A DNA stretch of 64,000 bases from Pimelobacter simplex (GTDB lineage: Bacteria; Actinomycetota; Actinomycetes; Propionibacteriales; Nocardioidaceae). The stretch is from contig JADCLI010000017.1 of NCBI GenBank assembly GCA_016803235.1, positions 1-64,000 on the forward strand, given 5' to 3'. Under the pieces are notes generated by a model. That model did no database searches. It saw nothing but the letters and a program-made list of their open reading frames with translations, and had not been told where the DNA came from. The translations under genes and the position numbers were made by a program. Of the stretch, positions 38,350 through 47,314 are shown piece after piece (position 1 is the first letter of the stretch; every line of letters starts with the position of its first letter).

Positions 38350-39876
38350 TCACCCCAGCCGCTCGTCCTCGTCCGCCAGCGGCACGCGCGGCAGCCGGAT
38401 GACGAAGGTGGTGCCGCTGCCCTCGGGCGCGTCGGCCAGGTCCAGCGTCCCGCCCTGCTCCAGCAGGATCCGGCGGGCCCGGTGCAGGCCGATGCCCTGA
38501 CCGCTCGAGGACCTCCCGTGGCTGCCCCACGAGAAGAGCCGCTCGCGCAGCGACGGGTCGAGCCCCGGGCCGTCGTCGGACACCAGGATCTCCACGTGCT
38601 CGCCGACTCGCCGCGACGTGATGGTGGTGCCCTGGCCGCCGGCGTGGTCGGCCGCGTTGGTGACCAGCGTGCCGAGGGCCTCGGCGAGGGCGTCCTGCCG
38701 GGCACGGACCCGGTGCCCGCCGGGCGTCCAGGTGACGTGGTGGCCCAGCGCCGCCTGGGCGACCACGAAGGGCGCCACGACGGCGTCGACGTCGACCGTC
38801 GTCAGGGGGCCGGCCTTCGCCGCAACCGTACGACGCAGCCGCGCCGCCTCGATGTCGACCATCTTCTCCAGTGCATCGCGCCGCGGCCCGGGCGGGATCT
38901 GGCCGCTCGCGAGCAGCCGGGCGCCGGCGGCGAGGCCGGCCGCGGCCGAACGGACCTCGTGCGCCACCTCGCGGTCCTGCTTGACCTCGGCCTCCGCCTC
39001 GGCCGCCAGGTGGGCGTAGCGGGCCACCCGGGCGTCCATGTCCTCGAGCGCGACACCGAGCAGGGAGGCCGCGGTGGTGGCGATCAGGGCGCTGAAGACC
39101 GCCACGCCGACGACGGCGACCGGCGTGGGGGTCATGGCATCGATCGCGGTCGAGTACACCCGGGCGGCGAAGATCGCGAGCATGCCGGCGCCGATCCTCG
39201 CCGCGGCCCATGCCTGCAGCGAGGACCTGGCCAGTTGCATGCCGATGACCACCATGACCAGGCCGGTCAGCCCGATGATCCCGAGGTCGACCGGGTCGTT
39301 GGTGCCGAGGACGCCTGTCTCGTGGAGGTGCTCCTTCACGAGACGGTAGAGGCCGAGGGTGATCGTCGCCGCGGTCAGGCCGAGCAGCACGCCGGCCAGG
39401 ATCGGGTGCCTCCCGGGGGTGACGGCGCGACGGCCGCGATGGATCACGACCAGCACGATCAGCACGGTGATCAGGTGCCCGTTCGTCAGCCGGAAGGAGA
39501 GCGGGCTGAGCGCCCGGTCGATCATGCCGAGGAGCTCGAGGGGCGCGTCCTGGAGCGCGACGATCGCTGCGGCGACGGCCATGGCGCCGCGCAGGGCGTC
39601 GTACCTGAGCCGGGCGTCGATGGCCATGGTGATGCCCGCGCCCAGCAGCAGCAGGTCCGACAGCAGCATGATCGCGTGCCCCGCCAGCACCATCCGCTCG
39701 CCGTCCGGGTCGCCGATCATCGCCACGCCCAGGTACGGGTAGAGCAGCAGGCTCGCGACGGCCGCACTCCACCACCACGACGCGTGGGCCTTTCCGTCCC
39801 CGTCGCGGCGGATCATCCGACGGGCCGCCGCCCACGCGAGGCCCCGGTCCCGACGGCCCCCCAGCTGGGCAGTCAT
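38350..39876 (-). CDS. Membrane histidine kinase 2 (paralogue of kinase 1)
   Basis: A 508-residue kinase, start ATG 39876. Residues about 35-260 have eight or so hydrophobic segments with short loops. Then come the phosphate-accepting helix KQDREVAHEVRSAAAG, LVTNAADHAGG (N box), DDGPGL (G1) and GQGIGL (G2). It shares blocks with kinase 1: DREV(V/A)HE(M/V)R, IPPGPRR and VD(V/I)EAARL. No regulator gene is adjacent. The regulator at 35560, two genes away, is the nearest partner, and its receiver is degenerate. It is divergent to the LD-carboxypeptidase gene. Confidence 0.88.
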   Translation of the reverse strand: MTAQLGGRRDRGLAWAAARRMIRRDGDGKAHASWWWSAAVASLLLYPYLGVAMIGDPDGERMVLAGHAIMLLSDLLLLGAGITMAIDARLRYDALRGAMAVAAAIVALQDAPLELLGMIDRALSPLSFRLTNGHLITVLIVLVVIHRGRRAVTPGRHPILAGVLLGLTAATITLGLYRLVKEHLHETGVLGTNDPVDLGIIGLTGLVMVVIGMQLARSSLQAWAAARIGAGMLAIFAARVYSTAIDAMTPTPVAVVGVAVFSALIATTAASLLGVALEDMDARVARYAHLAAEAEAEVKQDREVAHEVRSAAAGLAAGARLLASGQIPPGPRRDALEKMVDIEAARLRRTVAAKAGPLTTVDVDAVVAPFVVAQAALGHHVTWTPGGHRVRARQDALAEALGTLVTNAADHAGGQGTTITSRRVGEHVEILVSDDGPGLDPSLRERLFSWGSHGRSSSGQGIGLHRARRILLEQGGTLDLADAPEGSGTTFVIRLPRVPLADEDERLG

Positions 39877-40024
39877 CCATCCATTGTGGCCAGCGCGCAC
39901 GACGGATCGGGTCGGATCGGCGCGATTGACTCCCGGACAGGTCACCCGGTCCCGCCGGATGGCCGGACCTGACCAGGCGCGCCGGGTCCGCCGGTCCCGG
40001 ACCGAGGCGTGCTTGGCTGGCCCG

Positions 40025-41074
40025 ATGACCCGTGCACTGGTCCACCCGCCCAAGGCCCGCGCCGGCGACAAGATCGCAGTGCTCTCCCCGTCCTTCGCCG
40101 CCCCCGGCTTCGCGCCGGCCGTGCACGAGCAGGCCATGCGGCGGCTGGCCGAGGTGACCGGCCTGGTGCCGGTGGAGTACCCGACGACCCGCCTGCTCGG
40201 GGCGACCGCCGAGCAGCGCGCCGCCGACGTCAACGCGGCGTTCGCGGACCCTGACGTGCGGGCGATCGTGGCCAGCATCGGCGGCGAGGACCAGATCACC
40301 GTCGTACCCCACCTCGACCCGAACGTCGCCGCGGCCGACCCGAAGCCGTTCCTCGGCACCAGCGACAACACCAACCTCCACCAGTGGCTGTGGTCGCTCG
40401 GCATCGCCAGCTTCTACGGCGGCTCGACCCAGGTGCACCTCGGCCCCGGGCCCGCCGTCGACCCGGTGCACGCCGCGTCCCTGCGGGCGGCGTTGCTGGA
40501 CGGCGGACGGCTGGAGGTGACCGACCCCGGGGAGTCCGAGGACGTCGGGATCGACTGGAACGACCCCCGCGCCCTCACGGAGTACGGCGACCGCGAGCCC
40601 ACCGAGCCGTGGACCTGGTCCGGCCCGGAGCGGGCCGTGACCGGGCCGACCTGGGGCGGCTGCATCGAGGTGCTCCAGTGGGTGCTGACCGCGGGCCGGT
40701 TCCGGGAGCCACCGGACGCCCTGGCCGGCGGGGTGATGCTGCTGGAGACCTCCGAGGAGCTGCTGCCGGCCCGCGAGGTCGGCTGGATCGTCCGAGCGCT
40801 GGGGGAGCGGGGCCTGCTCGCGGCGGTCGACGCGGTGCTGGTCGCCCGGCCGCCGGTCTCGGACTTCGAGCGTCGGCCGGACGCGACCGAGCGGGCGGCC
40901 CTGCGGGCCGCGCAGCGCGACGTCGTGGTCGAGCAGGTCGCCCGCTACAACCCGGAGGCCGTGGTCTGCGTCGGCATCCCGTTCGGCCACACCCGGCCGC
41001 AGTGGATCCTCCCCCACGGAGGAGCCGTCACGGTCGACGGTGCCGCCCGCCGCGTGTGGGCCGACTTCGCCTGA
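40025..41074 (+). CDS. LD-carboxypeptidase-like peptidase (S66 family)
   Basis: A 349-residue S66-family protein. It opens HPPKARAGDKIAVLSPS. The nucleophile lies in GTSDNTNLHQ (about residue 119), and the Glu and His of the charge relay are seen in LLETSEE and GIPFGHTRPQ near the end. Family members cleave the L,D-bond in cell-wall tetrapeptides (LdcA) or related adducts such as microcin C (MccF). The length and C-terminal GHT motif fit either, and MccF-type self-immunity is a real alternative. ATG 40025 was chosen over an upstream frame with no ribosome site. Confidence 0.85.
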   Translation: MTRALVHPPKARAGDKIAVLSPSFAAPGFAPAVHEQAMRRLAEVTGLVPVEYPTTRLLGATAEQRAADVNAAFADPDVRAIVASIGGEDQITVVPHLDPNVAAADPKPFLGTSDNTNLHQWLWSLGIASFYGGSTQVHLGPGPAVDPVHAASLRAALLDGGRLEVTDPGESEDVGIDWNDPRALTEYGDREPTEPWTWSGPERAVTGPTWGGCIEVLQWVLTAGRFREPPDALAGGVMLLETSEELLPAREVGWIVRALGERGLLAAVDAVLVARPPVSDFERRPDATERAALRAAQRDVVVEQVARYNPEAVVCVGIPFGHTRPQWILPHGGAVTVDGAARRVWADFA

Positions 41075-41086
41075 GCCGGTCCCGGG

Positions 41087-42457
41087 TCAGATGGCGTGGT
41101 TGGCCACGAGCAGCCGCTCGGGATCGACGGCGTCGCGGACCCGGCACAGCCGTGCCCAGTCCTCTCCGTCGTAGAACCGGCTCGGGTCGACCCTCGTCTC
41201 GGTGAAGGTCGGCACCAGGCTGGTCCGCGACCACGCGCCCAGCGCGCGCACGACCGTGAAGGCAGCGGCCCGACCGGCGACCGCAGCCTGCGGCGTCGGA
41301 GCCATCGCGACGCAGAAGAGTGCGTACTCCCCGGGGACGTGGGACAGCACGCCACCGTCCGGGTCCGGTACGGCGAACGCGCCACCCAGGTGCCGCAGCT
41401 CGGCGAACATCAGCCCGCTGCGGGTCCCGGGACCGACCTGCTCGAGGAAGACCTCGACCGCGGCGTCGTCCAGGGCGCCGAGGACGCTGTGGTCCGCGAC
41501 GGCCGGTGACGGGCCCGGCGGGTCCATGTGCACCTGCAGCAGGGCGGTCGCCGGGATCCGGCCGAAGGTGTCCAGCTCGGGCGCGAGTGCCCGCAGCGGC
41601 GCGAGCAGCGCTGCGGCGTCGTCGTCCGGCTCGAGCAGGGCGCCGTCGATCACGACGATGTCACGGCCGGACAGGAACGGCGGCAGCTCGGGTAGCGGCG
41701 GGAAGCTCATCACGCGCAGCGAGGTGGTCGCCGAGTCCGGTGCGGTGCGGCTCCACTCGACCCACGCACGCACCACCTCCGGCGCCCGCTCGCGGTCCCA
41801 GAGCAGCATGCCGGCGTACACGTCGGCGTACGGCAGCAGCTCGAGCTCGATCGCGACGACCACGCCGACGTTGCCGCCCGCGCCGCGCACCGCCCAGAAC
41901 AGGTCGGGCTCGTCGGTGGCGCTGAGCCGGCGCAGCGCACCGTCGGCCGTGACGACCTCGACGGCGCGGATCGAACCGGACGCGAGCCCGTGCCGGCGAC
42001 CGTAGAAGGACAGTCCGCCGGACAGTGCGAAGCCGGCGACGGCCACGTCGGGAGCGGACCCGTGCAGGGCTGTCAGCCCGTGCGGGGCCGCAGCCGCGAC
42101 GACGTCCTCCCAGAGGGTGCCTCCGAGGACGCGGGCGGTGCGGGTGCCCGGGTCGATCGTGACGCCGGTGAGAGCGTGCATCCGGAGCAGGACGACGTCG
42201 TCGAGGGTGCCCTCGCCGAGCGGTGCGGCACCGTGCCCGCTGCTCTGCGGGGCTACCCGCAGGCCGGCGGCGGACGCGGCCCGGAGGGCGGCCTGCGCCT
42301 CGGCGACCGTGCGCGGTACCGCGATCGCGGCGGGTCGCTGGTCGACGGCCAGGTTCCAAGGGGTGCGGGCGGCGTCGTACCCGGCGTCGCCGGGGAGGTG
42401 GAGCTCGCACCCGGCAGCGAGCCGGGTGAGGGAGGTGAGGTCAGGTGTGGTGGTCAT
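41087..42457 (-). CDS. FAD-linked oxidase (BBE type)
   Basis: A 456-residue flavoenzyme of the berberine-bridge family. The PP-loop region has SSGHGAAP (the His could anchor FAD covalently), followed by GGTLWEDVVAAAAPHGL and AGFALSGGLSFYGRRHG for the FAD pocket. The C-terminal BBE motif is seen as PSRFYDGEDWARLCRVRDAVDP. No Cys partner for a second bond is seen at the usual place. Such enzymes oxidise sugars, alkaloids or other alcohols; the substrate here is not known. Divergent to the GAF-LuxR regulator, which may control it. Confidence 0.88.
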   Translation of the reverse strand: MTTTPDLTSLTRLAAGCELHLPGDAGYDAARTPWNLAVDQRPAAIAVPRTVAEAQAALRAASAAGLRVAPQSSGHGAAPLGEGTLDDVVLLRMHALTGVTIDPGTRTARVLGGTLWEDVVAAAAPHGLTALHGSAPDVAVAGFALSGGLSFYGRRHGLASGSIRAVEVVTADGALRRLSATDEPDLFWAVRGAGGNVGVVVAIELELLPYADVYAGMLLWDRERAPEVVRAWVEWSRTAPDSATTSLRVMSFPPLPELPPFLSGRDIVVIDGALLEPDDDAAALLAPLRALAPELDTFGRIPATALLQVHMDPPGPSPAVADHSVLGALDDAAVEVFLEQVGPGTRSGLMFAELRHLGGAFAVPDPDGGVLSHVPGEYALFCVAMAPTPQAAVAGRAAAFTVVRALGAWSRTSLVPTFTETRVDPSRFYDGEDWARLCRVRDAVDPERLLVANHAI

Positions 42458-42594
42458 GGCGTCCACACTCAGGGCACCGAATCGTCCCCGACCATCCCCG
42501 TTCCCAGGGTGATCCGTGGCTGGCGCGGCTGGGATCGCGACTTCCCCAGAAAAGTGGGATACGCACCCCCGGGTGCATCCGCCACACTGCTGTC

Positions 42595-43722
42595 GTGGCC
42601 CGGGGACTGACTGCTGAGCGCGTGCGCCAGGACGTGGACGTGGTGGCGCGCGCCGGGTTGGACCTCGAGACCTTCCTCGAGGAGGCGCTCGACTCCCTGC
42701 GCCGGGCGGTGCCGTGGGAGAGCGCCTGCGTGGCGACACACGACCCCGGCACGCACCTGCTCACCAGCGGCCGCAAGTACGGTGCCCTCGCCGGCGAGAC
42801 CGAGCACGACCACGAGTTCGCGCTCATCGAGTACGGCGAGGTCGAGGCCACCGCGTTCTCCGAGCTGGTCCGCACCCGGACCGACGCGGCCGGGGTGCAC
42901 CTGGTCCACGAGGGCGAGGTGGAGCGCTCCGGGCGGATGGAGCGTTTCATGGTGCCGCGGTTCGGCATCGGCGACGAGGCCCGGGTGGCCTTCCGCGACG
43001 GCCGCGAGCTGTGGGGCGCTGCCGCACTGTTCCGCGGCTCCGCCGACCGGCCGTTCGACGCCGAGGAGATCGACTTCCTCGCCTCCCTGGCCGGCATGTT
43101 CGCCCGCGGCGTCCGGGCCGGCGTGCTCACCCGGGTCGCCGACGTCATGGCGCCGAGCCCCGGTGCCGGTCCGGCCGTGATCATCGTCGGCCCCGACGAC
43201 CGGGCCACCCAGATGACCCCGAGCGCCGAGCAGTGGCTCGGCGAGCTCGCCGGCAGCCCCACCCACCCCGACCCCGTCTCGCCGGTGGCCGCGCTCATCG
43301 CCTCGGCGCGCCGCTACGCCCGCGGCGAGACCGCCGCCCCGCCGCGCTGCCGGCTCCGCACCGCCGGCGGCATGTGGCTGGTGCTGCAGGCCGGCCCGTT
43401 GAGCACCTTCGGCGACCGCGCCGGTGACGTCGTGATCACGATCGAGGAGGCCCGGCCGCCCGAGATCGTCTCGCTGGTCGTCGCTGCGTTCGGGCTCACG
43501 CCGCGTGAGCGTGACGTCACCCAGCTGGTGTTGCAGGGCGTGGACACCAAGGAGATCGCGAGCACGCTGCACCTGTCGGCGTACACCGTCCAGGACCACC
43601 TCAAGTCGGTGTTCGACAAGGCGGGGGTCCGTTCGCGGCGCGAGCTGGTCTCGCGGGTGTACTTCGACCAGTACGTACCGCGGATGGGTGGCGAGCTGGC
43701 CCCGTCCGGGTGGTTCGCCTGA
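42595..43722 (+). CDS. GAF-LuxR transcription regulator
   Basis: A 375-residue regulator starting with GTG at 42595. The first 200 residues form a GAF-like sensor: a FLEEALDSLRRAVPWESACVATHD start, a SGRKYGALAG turn, and a helical end. The C-terminal 70 residues are a LuxR helix-turn-helix: LTPRERDVTQLVLQGVDTKEIASTLHLSAYTVQDHLKS. A longer in-frame reading upstream has no ribosome site. It is divergent to the flavoenzyme and convergent with the iron operon end. What it senses is not known. Confidence 0.87.
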   Translation: MARGLTAERVRQDVDVVARAGLDLETFLEEALDSLRRAVPWESACVATHDPGTHLLTSGRKYGALAGETEHDHEFALIEYGEVEATAFSELVRTRTDAAGVHLVHEGEVERSGRMERFMVPRFGIGDEARVAFRDGRELWGAAALFRGSADRPFDAEEIDFLASLAGMFARGVRAGVLTRVADVMAPSPGAGPAVIIVGPDDRATQMTPSAEQWLGELAGSPTHPDPVSPVAALIASARRYARGETAAPPRCRLRTAGGMWLVLQAGPLSTFGDRAGDVVITIEEARPPEIVSLVVAAFGLTPRERDVTQLVLQGVDTKEIASTLHLSAYTVQDHLKSVFDKAGVRSRRELVSRVYFDQYVPRMGGELAPSGWFA

Positions 43723-43731
43723 GGGGGCCGA

Positions 43732-44775
43732 TCAGGCACCGAACGCAGTGACCTCGCCGACCACGAAGACCTGCACCTTGTCGCCGGCGGCGGGCACCGA
43801 GTCGGCCGGCGTACGCGCGGTGACCTGCTCGCCCGAGGCGAGCCGGAGCCGGATGGTGGCGTCGTGGCCGAAGAAGCTGACGTCGACGACCTCGCCGGGC
43901 ACGCCCTCCGGTGAGCGCCCGTCGGCGCGCACCTGCAGCTGCTCGGACCGTACGGCGAACCGGGCGGGTCCCGCGCCCGGCCCACCCGGGCGCAGGGCGA
44001 CCTCGCCCAGCGCACACCGCCCACGACCGGGGGCGACGACCTCCCCGGGCAGCAGCGAGGCGTGGCCGATGAACGCGGCGACGCGCGGGTCGGCGGGGGA
44101 GAGGTAGACCGCGGCAGGCGCGGCGACCTGGAGGAACTGCCCGGACACCATGACCGCGACCTGGTCGGCCAGCGACAGGGCCTCACCCTGGTCGTGGGTC
44201 ACCAGCACGGCGGCGGCCGAGGCCGCGCGCAGCGCCCGGACGACGGCGCGACCGGTCTCCTCGCGCAGCGAGGCGTCCAGGGAGGAGAAGGGCTCGTCGA
44301 GCAGCACCAGCGCCGGGCGCGGGGCCAGTGCGCGGGCCAGCGCGACCCGCTGCTGCTGGCCGCCGGAGAGCTCGTGGGGGTAGCGCTCGGCGAGAGCCGG
44401 GTCGAGCTCGACCAGCTGCAGCGCCTCGGCCACCACGGCACCCGCGTCGCGCCGCCGCGCCCGCGGGAGGCCGAAGGCGACGTTGCGGGCGACGGTCAGG
44501 TGGGGGAAGAGCGCGCCCTCCTGGGGGACGTACCCGATGCCGCGATCGCGCGCGGGCACCGGCCGTGGACCGCCGACGACCGGCACGCCCGCCACGGAGA
44601 TGGTGCCGGCGGAGGGCTCGACGAAGCCGGCGACCGCCCGCAGCAACGTGGTCTTGCCGCAGCCCGAGGAGCCGAGGATCGCGGTGACGCCCGAGGACAC
44701 GGTGAGGTCGAGCCCCTGCAGCACCGGGGTGCGGCCGTACCCGGCCTGCAGGCCCCGGATCTCGAGTGCGGTCAT
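43732..44775 (-). CDS. fbpC: Ferric iron ABC transporter, ATPase (FbpC-like)
   Basis: A 347-residue ATPase: Walker A GSSGCGKTT (about 35-43), signature LSGGQQQR, Walker B LVLLDEPFSSLD, switch His in VTHDQ. The C-terminal 130 residues are a TOBE-type regulatory domain. It energises import through the permease encoded just upstream, with which its ATG overlaps (TGATG). The signature and context place it in the FbpABC group rather than the sulfate or spermidine groups. It is the last gene of the four-gene iron operon. Confidence 0.92.
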   Translation of the reverse strand: MTALEIRGLQAGYGRTPVLQGLDLTVSSGVTAILGSSGCGKTTLLRAVAGFVEPSAGTISVAGVPVVGGPRPVPARDRGIGYVPQEGALFPHLTVARNVAFGLPRARRRDAGAVVAEALQLVELDPALAERYPHELSGGQQQRVALARALAPRPALVLLDEPFSSLDASLREETGRAVVRALRAASAAAVLVTHDQGEALSLADQVAVMVSGQFLQVAAPAAVYLSPADPRVAAFIGHASLLPGEVVAPGRGRCALGEVALRPGGPGAGPARFAVRSEQLQVRADGRSPEGVPGEVVDVSFFGHDATIRLRLASGEQVTARTPADSVPAAGDKVQVFVVGEVTAFGA

Positions 44776-46304
44776 CAGCGGCTCCTGATCGAGAGACGGG
44801 CCAGCAGCCACGTCGACGGGACGGACAGCACGATGAGGGCGAGCGCGTACGGCGCGGCGGCGCCGTACGCGATCGAGGACGCGTCGGACCAGAACCTCGT
44901 CGCCAGCGTCTCGGTGCCGAGCGGCGCGAGCAGCAGGGTCGCGGTCAGCTCGGTCGACACGGCGAGGGCGACGAGGGCGGCACCCGACGCCAGGCCGGGT
45001 ACGACGAGCGGCAGGGTCACCCGGCGCGCGACCTCCGGTCCCGAGCAGCCCAGGGTGCGGGCGACGTCCTCGAGGCCGGGCGGCACCAGCTCGAAGGTGC
45101 CTCGGACGCTCACCACCGCGCGGGGCAGGAACAGGATCAGGTAGCCGGCCAGGAGCAGGGCCAGGGTCTGGTAGAGCTCCGGCACAGCGCGGATCGACAC
45201 CGTCACCAGGGCCAGGGCGATCACGATGCCCGGCATCGCGCTCGCGGTGTAGACGCTGCGCTCGATCGCGGTCGTGACCCAGCCGCGGTGCCGCACGGCC
45301 AGCCACACGACGGGGACGGCGGCGAGCGTCGTGATCGCGCCGGCGAGCACCGCGAGCAGCAGGGTGCTGCCGAGGGCGCTGGCCAGCTCACCGGTCTCGA
45401 GGCCGGCGGAGGTGCCGCGGACCAGCCAGCGCACCAGCGCGCCGAGCGGTACGCCGAGCGCCCAGACCGCCAGCCCGGCGAGGCCGGCGACGACCAGCGG
45501 CCGGCGACGGCCGAGCCGGACCGGGACGAACTGACGACTGGTGCCGGCGCCCACCCGGGAGCGCGGCCGGCGCCCGCGCAGCAGGAGCTCGATCCCCAGC
45601 AGGAGCAGGCAGAAGGTGACGAGCACCAGCGCCAGCAGCGTCGCCTCGGGGCCGTTGAAGACCGTGGCGTACTGCTGCAGGATCGCGGTCGTCAGGGTCG
45701 GGTAGTTGAGCAGCTGCAGCGCGCCGTACTCCGCCAGCAGGTGCAGCCCGACGAGCAGCGCGCCGCCCAGCACCGCGGGGCTGATCGCCGGCAGGGTGAC
45801 CCGCAGGAACACCTGCCACGGCCCCTTGCCCAGCGCGGTCGCGACCTCCTCGACCGCCGGGTCGAGGCGGCGCAGGGCGGCGACGGTCGGCAGGTACACC
45901 AGCGGGTAGTACGACAGCGTCACCACCATCACCGCGCCCGGGAACGACTGCACCGCGTGGGTCGTGGAGACCCAGCCGAAGCCGTTGACGAACGCCGGCA
46001 CGGCGAGCGGCGCGCACAGTAGGCCGTGCCACCACCCCCGCCCCGGTACGTCGGTGCGCTCGACCACCCACGCCCCTGCCACGCCGACCACGGCGCTCGT
46101 CAGCACCCCCGCGACCAGCAGCCGGGTGGTGTTCCACAGCAGCTCCCCGATCCGGGGACGCCACAGGAACTCGACGGCCTCGGCGCGGCCGAGCTCGGCG
46201 GTGGTCCACAGCACGTAGCCGAGCGGCACCAGCGCGAGCCCGGCGATGGCCAGGCCGACGAGGAGGAGGGCGGGGGTCGAGCGGCTCGACGTACGGACGG
46301 TCAG
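44775..46304 (-). CDS. fbpB: Ferric iron ABC transporter, permease (FbpB-like), non-ATG start
   Basis: A 509-residue double permease with about 12 hydrophobic segments and two EAA-type loops, seen as EEVATALGKGPWQVFLRVTLP and EDVARTLGCSGPEVARRVTLP. Its reading frame has no ATG, GTG or TTG close upstream: the first hydrophobic helix starts at about residue 10, and the nearest GTG would remove it. The best start is CTG 46304, which overlaps the FbpA stop (CTGA) and has GAGG eight bases before it. A sequencing error is the alternative. It ends in the FbpC start. Confidence 0.85.
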   Translation of the reverse strand: MTVRTSSRSTPALLLVGLAIAGLALVPLGYVLWTTAELGRAEAVEFLWRPRIGELLWNTTRLLVAGVLTSAVVGVAGAWVVERTDVPGRGWWHGLLCAPLAVPAFVNGFGWVSTTHAVQSFPGAVMVVTLSYYPLVYLPTVAALRRLDPAVEEVATALGKGPWQVFLRVTLPAISPAVLGGALLVGLHLLAEYGALQLLNYPTLTTAILQQYATVFNGPEATLLALVLVTFCLLLLGIELLLRGRRPRSRVGAGTSRQFVPVRLGRRRPLVVAGLAGLAVWALGVPLGALVRWLVRGTSAGLETGELASALGSTLLLAVLAGAITTLAAVPVVWLAVRHRGWVTTAIERSVYTASAMPGIVIALALVTVSIRAVPELYQTLALLLAGYLILFLPRAVVSVRGTFELVPPGLEDVARTLGCSGPEVARRVTLPLVVPGLASGAALVALAVSTELTATLLLAPLGTETLATRFWSDASSIAYGAAAPYALALIVLSVPSTWLLARLSIRSR

Positions 46305-47314
46305 AGGAAGCCGACCTCGGTCATCAGGTCGACCACGGTCTCGGCGTCGAGGTCGGAGACGTTGACCTGCGGCGGCTGGAGCTCGCTGAACGGCTTGGTC
46401 ACGCCGTCGAGCTCGACCTCGGGGTTGAGCGGGTACTCCAGCGCGTAGCTGTCGGCGAGGACCTGCTGGCCCTTCTTCTCCACCAGGAACTCCACGAACT
46501 TGCGGGCCTCGGCCTTCATGTCGCTCGACTTCAGGATGCCGGCGCCGGAGACGCTGACGAAGGCGCCGGGGTCGCCGCCGGTGAAGTAGTGCTGGGCGCT
46601 CTGGTCGCTGACGTCGCCGTTCTCCTTGCGGTCGCGCTCCCAGTAGTAGTGGTAGACGATGCCGACCTCGACCTCGCCGGAGTCGACCGCCTCGAGCACG
46701 AGATTGTTGCCGTCGTACACCTTGCCGTTGGCCTTGATGCCCTCGAGCCAGGCCTTCGTCGCCTCCTCGCCCTCGAGCTCGAGGACGGCGGCGACGATCG
46801 CCTGGAAGTCCGCACCGGTCGGGGAGAAGGAGATCCGGTCCTTCCACTCCGGCTTCGCGAGGTCGAGCAGCGACGCCGGCAGGTCGGCCTCCTGGACCTG
46901 CTCGGTGTTGTAGACCAGGACCGTCGAGCGGGCCACGAAGCCCGTCCACAGGCCGCTCACGGGGCGGTACTGCTCGGGGATCACGTCGAGGATGCCGGCC
47001 GGCAGCTCGTCGAAGAGCCCGGCGGCCTCGACCTGCGACATCGCCGGCGAGTTCTCGGTCAGGAAGACGTCGGCGGGCGAGGCCTTGCCCTCGGCGACGA
47101 TCTGGTTCGACATCTCGAGGTCCTTGCCGTTGCGCAGCTCGACCTCGATGCCCGTCTCCTCGGTGAACTCCGGCGCGAGCTCCTTCAGCAGCGGCTCGTG
47201 CTGGGCGTTGTAGACCACCAGCTTGGGCTCGTCCTCGCTGCATGCCGCCAACAGCGGCGAGAGCAGGGTGAGGGCGGCGACGCCGAGGCCGGCGCGAAGG
47301 AGCTTGTCGTTCAT
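46301..47314 (-). CDS. fbpA: Ferric iron ABC transporter, substrate-binding lipoprotein (FbpA-like)
   Basis: A 337-residue lipoprotein. Lipobox LAAC with Cys25 after a hydrophobic start; the ATG at 47314 sits behind GAGGAAG. The mature part is a two-lobed periplasmic-type fold with LVVYNAQHEPLL, DVFLTENSPAM and VARSTVLVYNTE. IVYHYYWERDR carries the Tyr pair that binds ferric iron in FbpA proteins. It should capture Fe3+ outside the membrane and hand it to the permease. It starts in an ATGA overlap with the adenylation-acyltransferase gene and ends in the permease start. Confidence 0.9.
   Translation of the reverse strand: MNDKLLRAGLGVAALTLLSPLLAACSEDEPKLVVYNAQHEPLLKELAPEFTEETGIEVELRNGKDLEMSNQIVAEGKASPADVFLTENSPAMSQVEAAGLFDELPAGILDVIPEQYRPVSGLWTGFVARSTVLVYNTEQVQEADLPASLLDLAKPEWKDRISFSPTGADFQAIVAAVLELEGEEATKAWLEGIKANGKVYDGNNLVLEAVDSGEVEVGIVYHYYWERDRKENGDVSDQSAQHYFTGGDPGAFVSVSGAGILKSSDMKAEARKFVEFLVEKKGQQVLADSYALEYPLNPEVELDGVTKPFSELQPPQVNVSDLDAETVVDLMTEVGFL

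Noticed and set aside
40025..41074. LD-carboxypeptidase-like gene as microcin immunity (MccF).
   Set aside because: Possible by family, but no microcin or MccB-type gene is nearby, so the cell-wall role is preferred.
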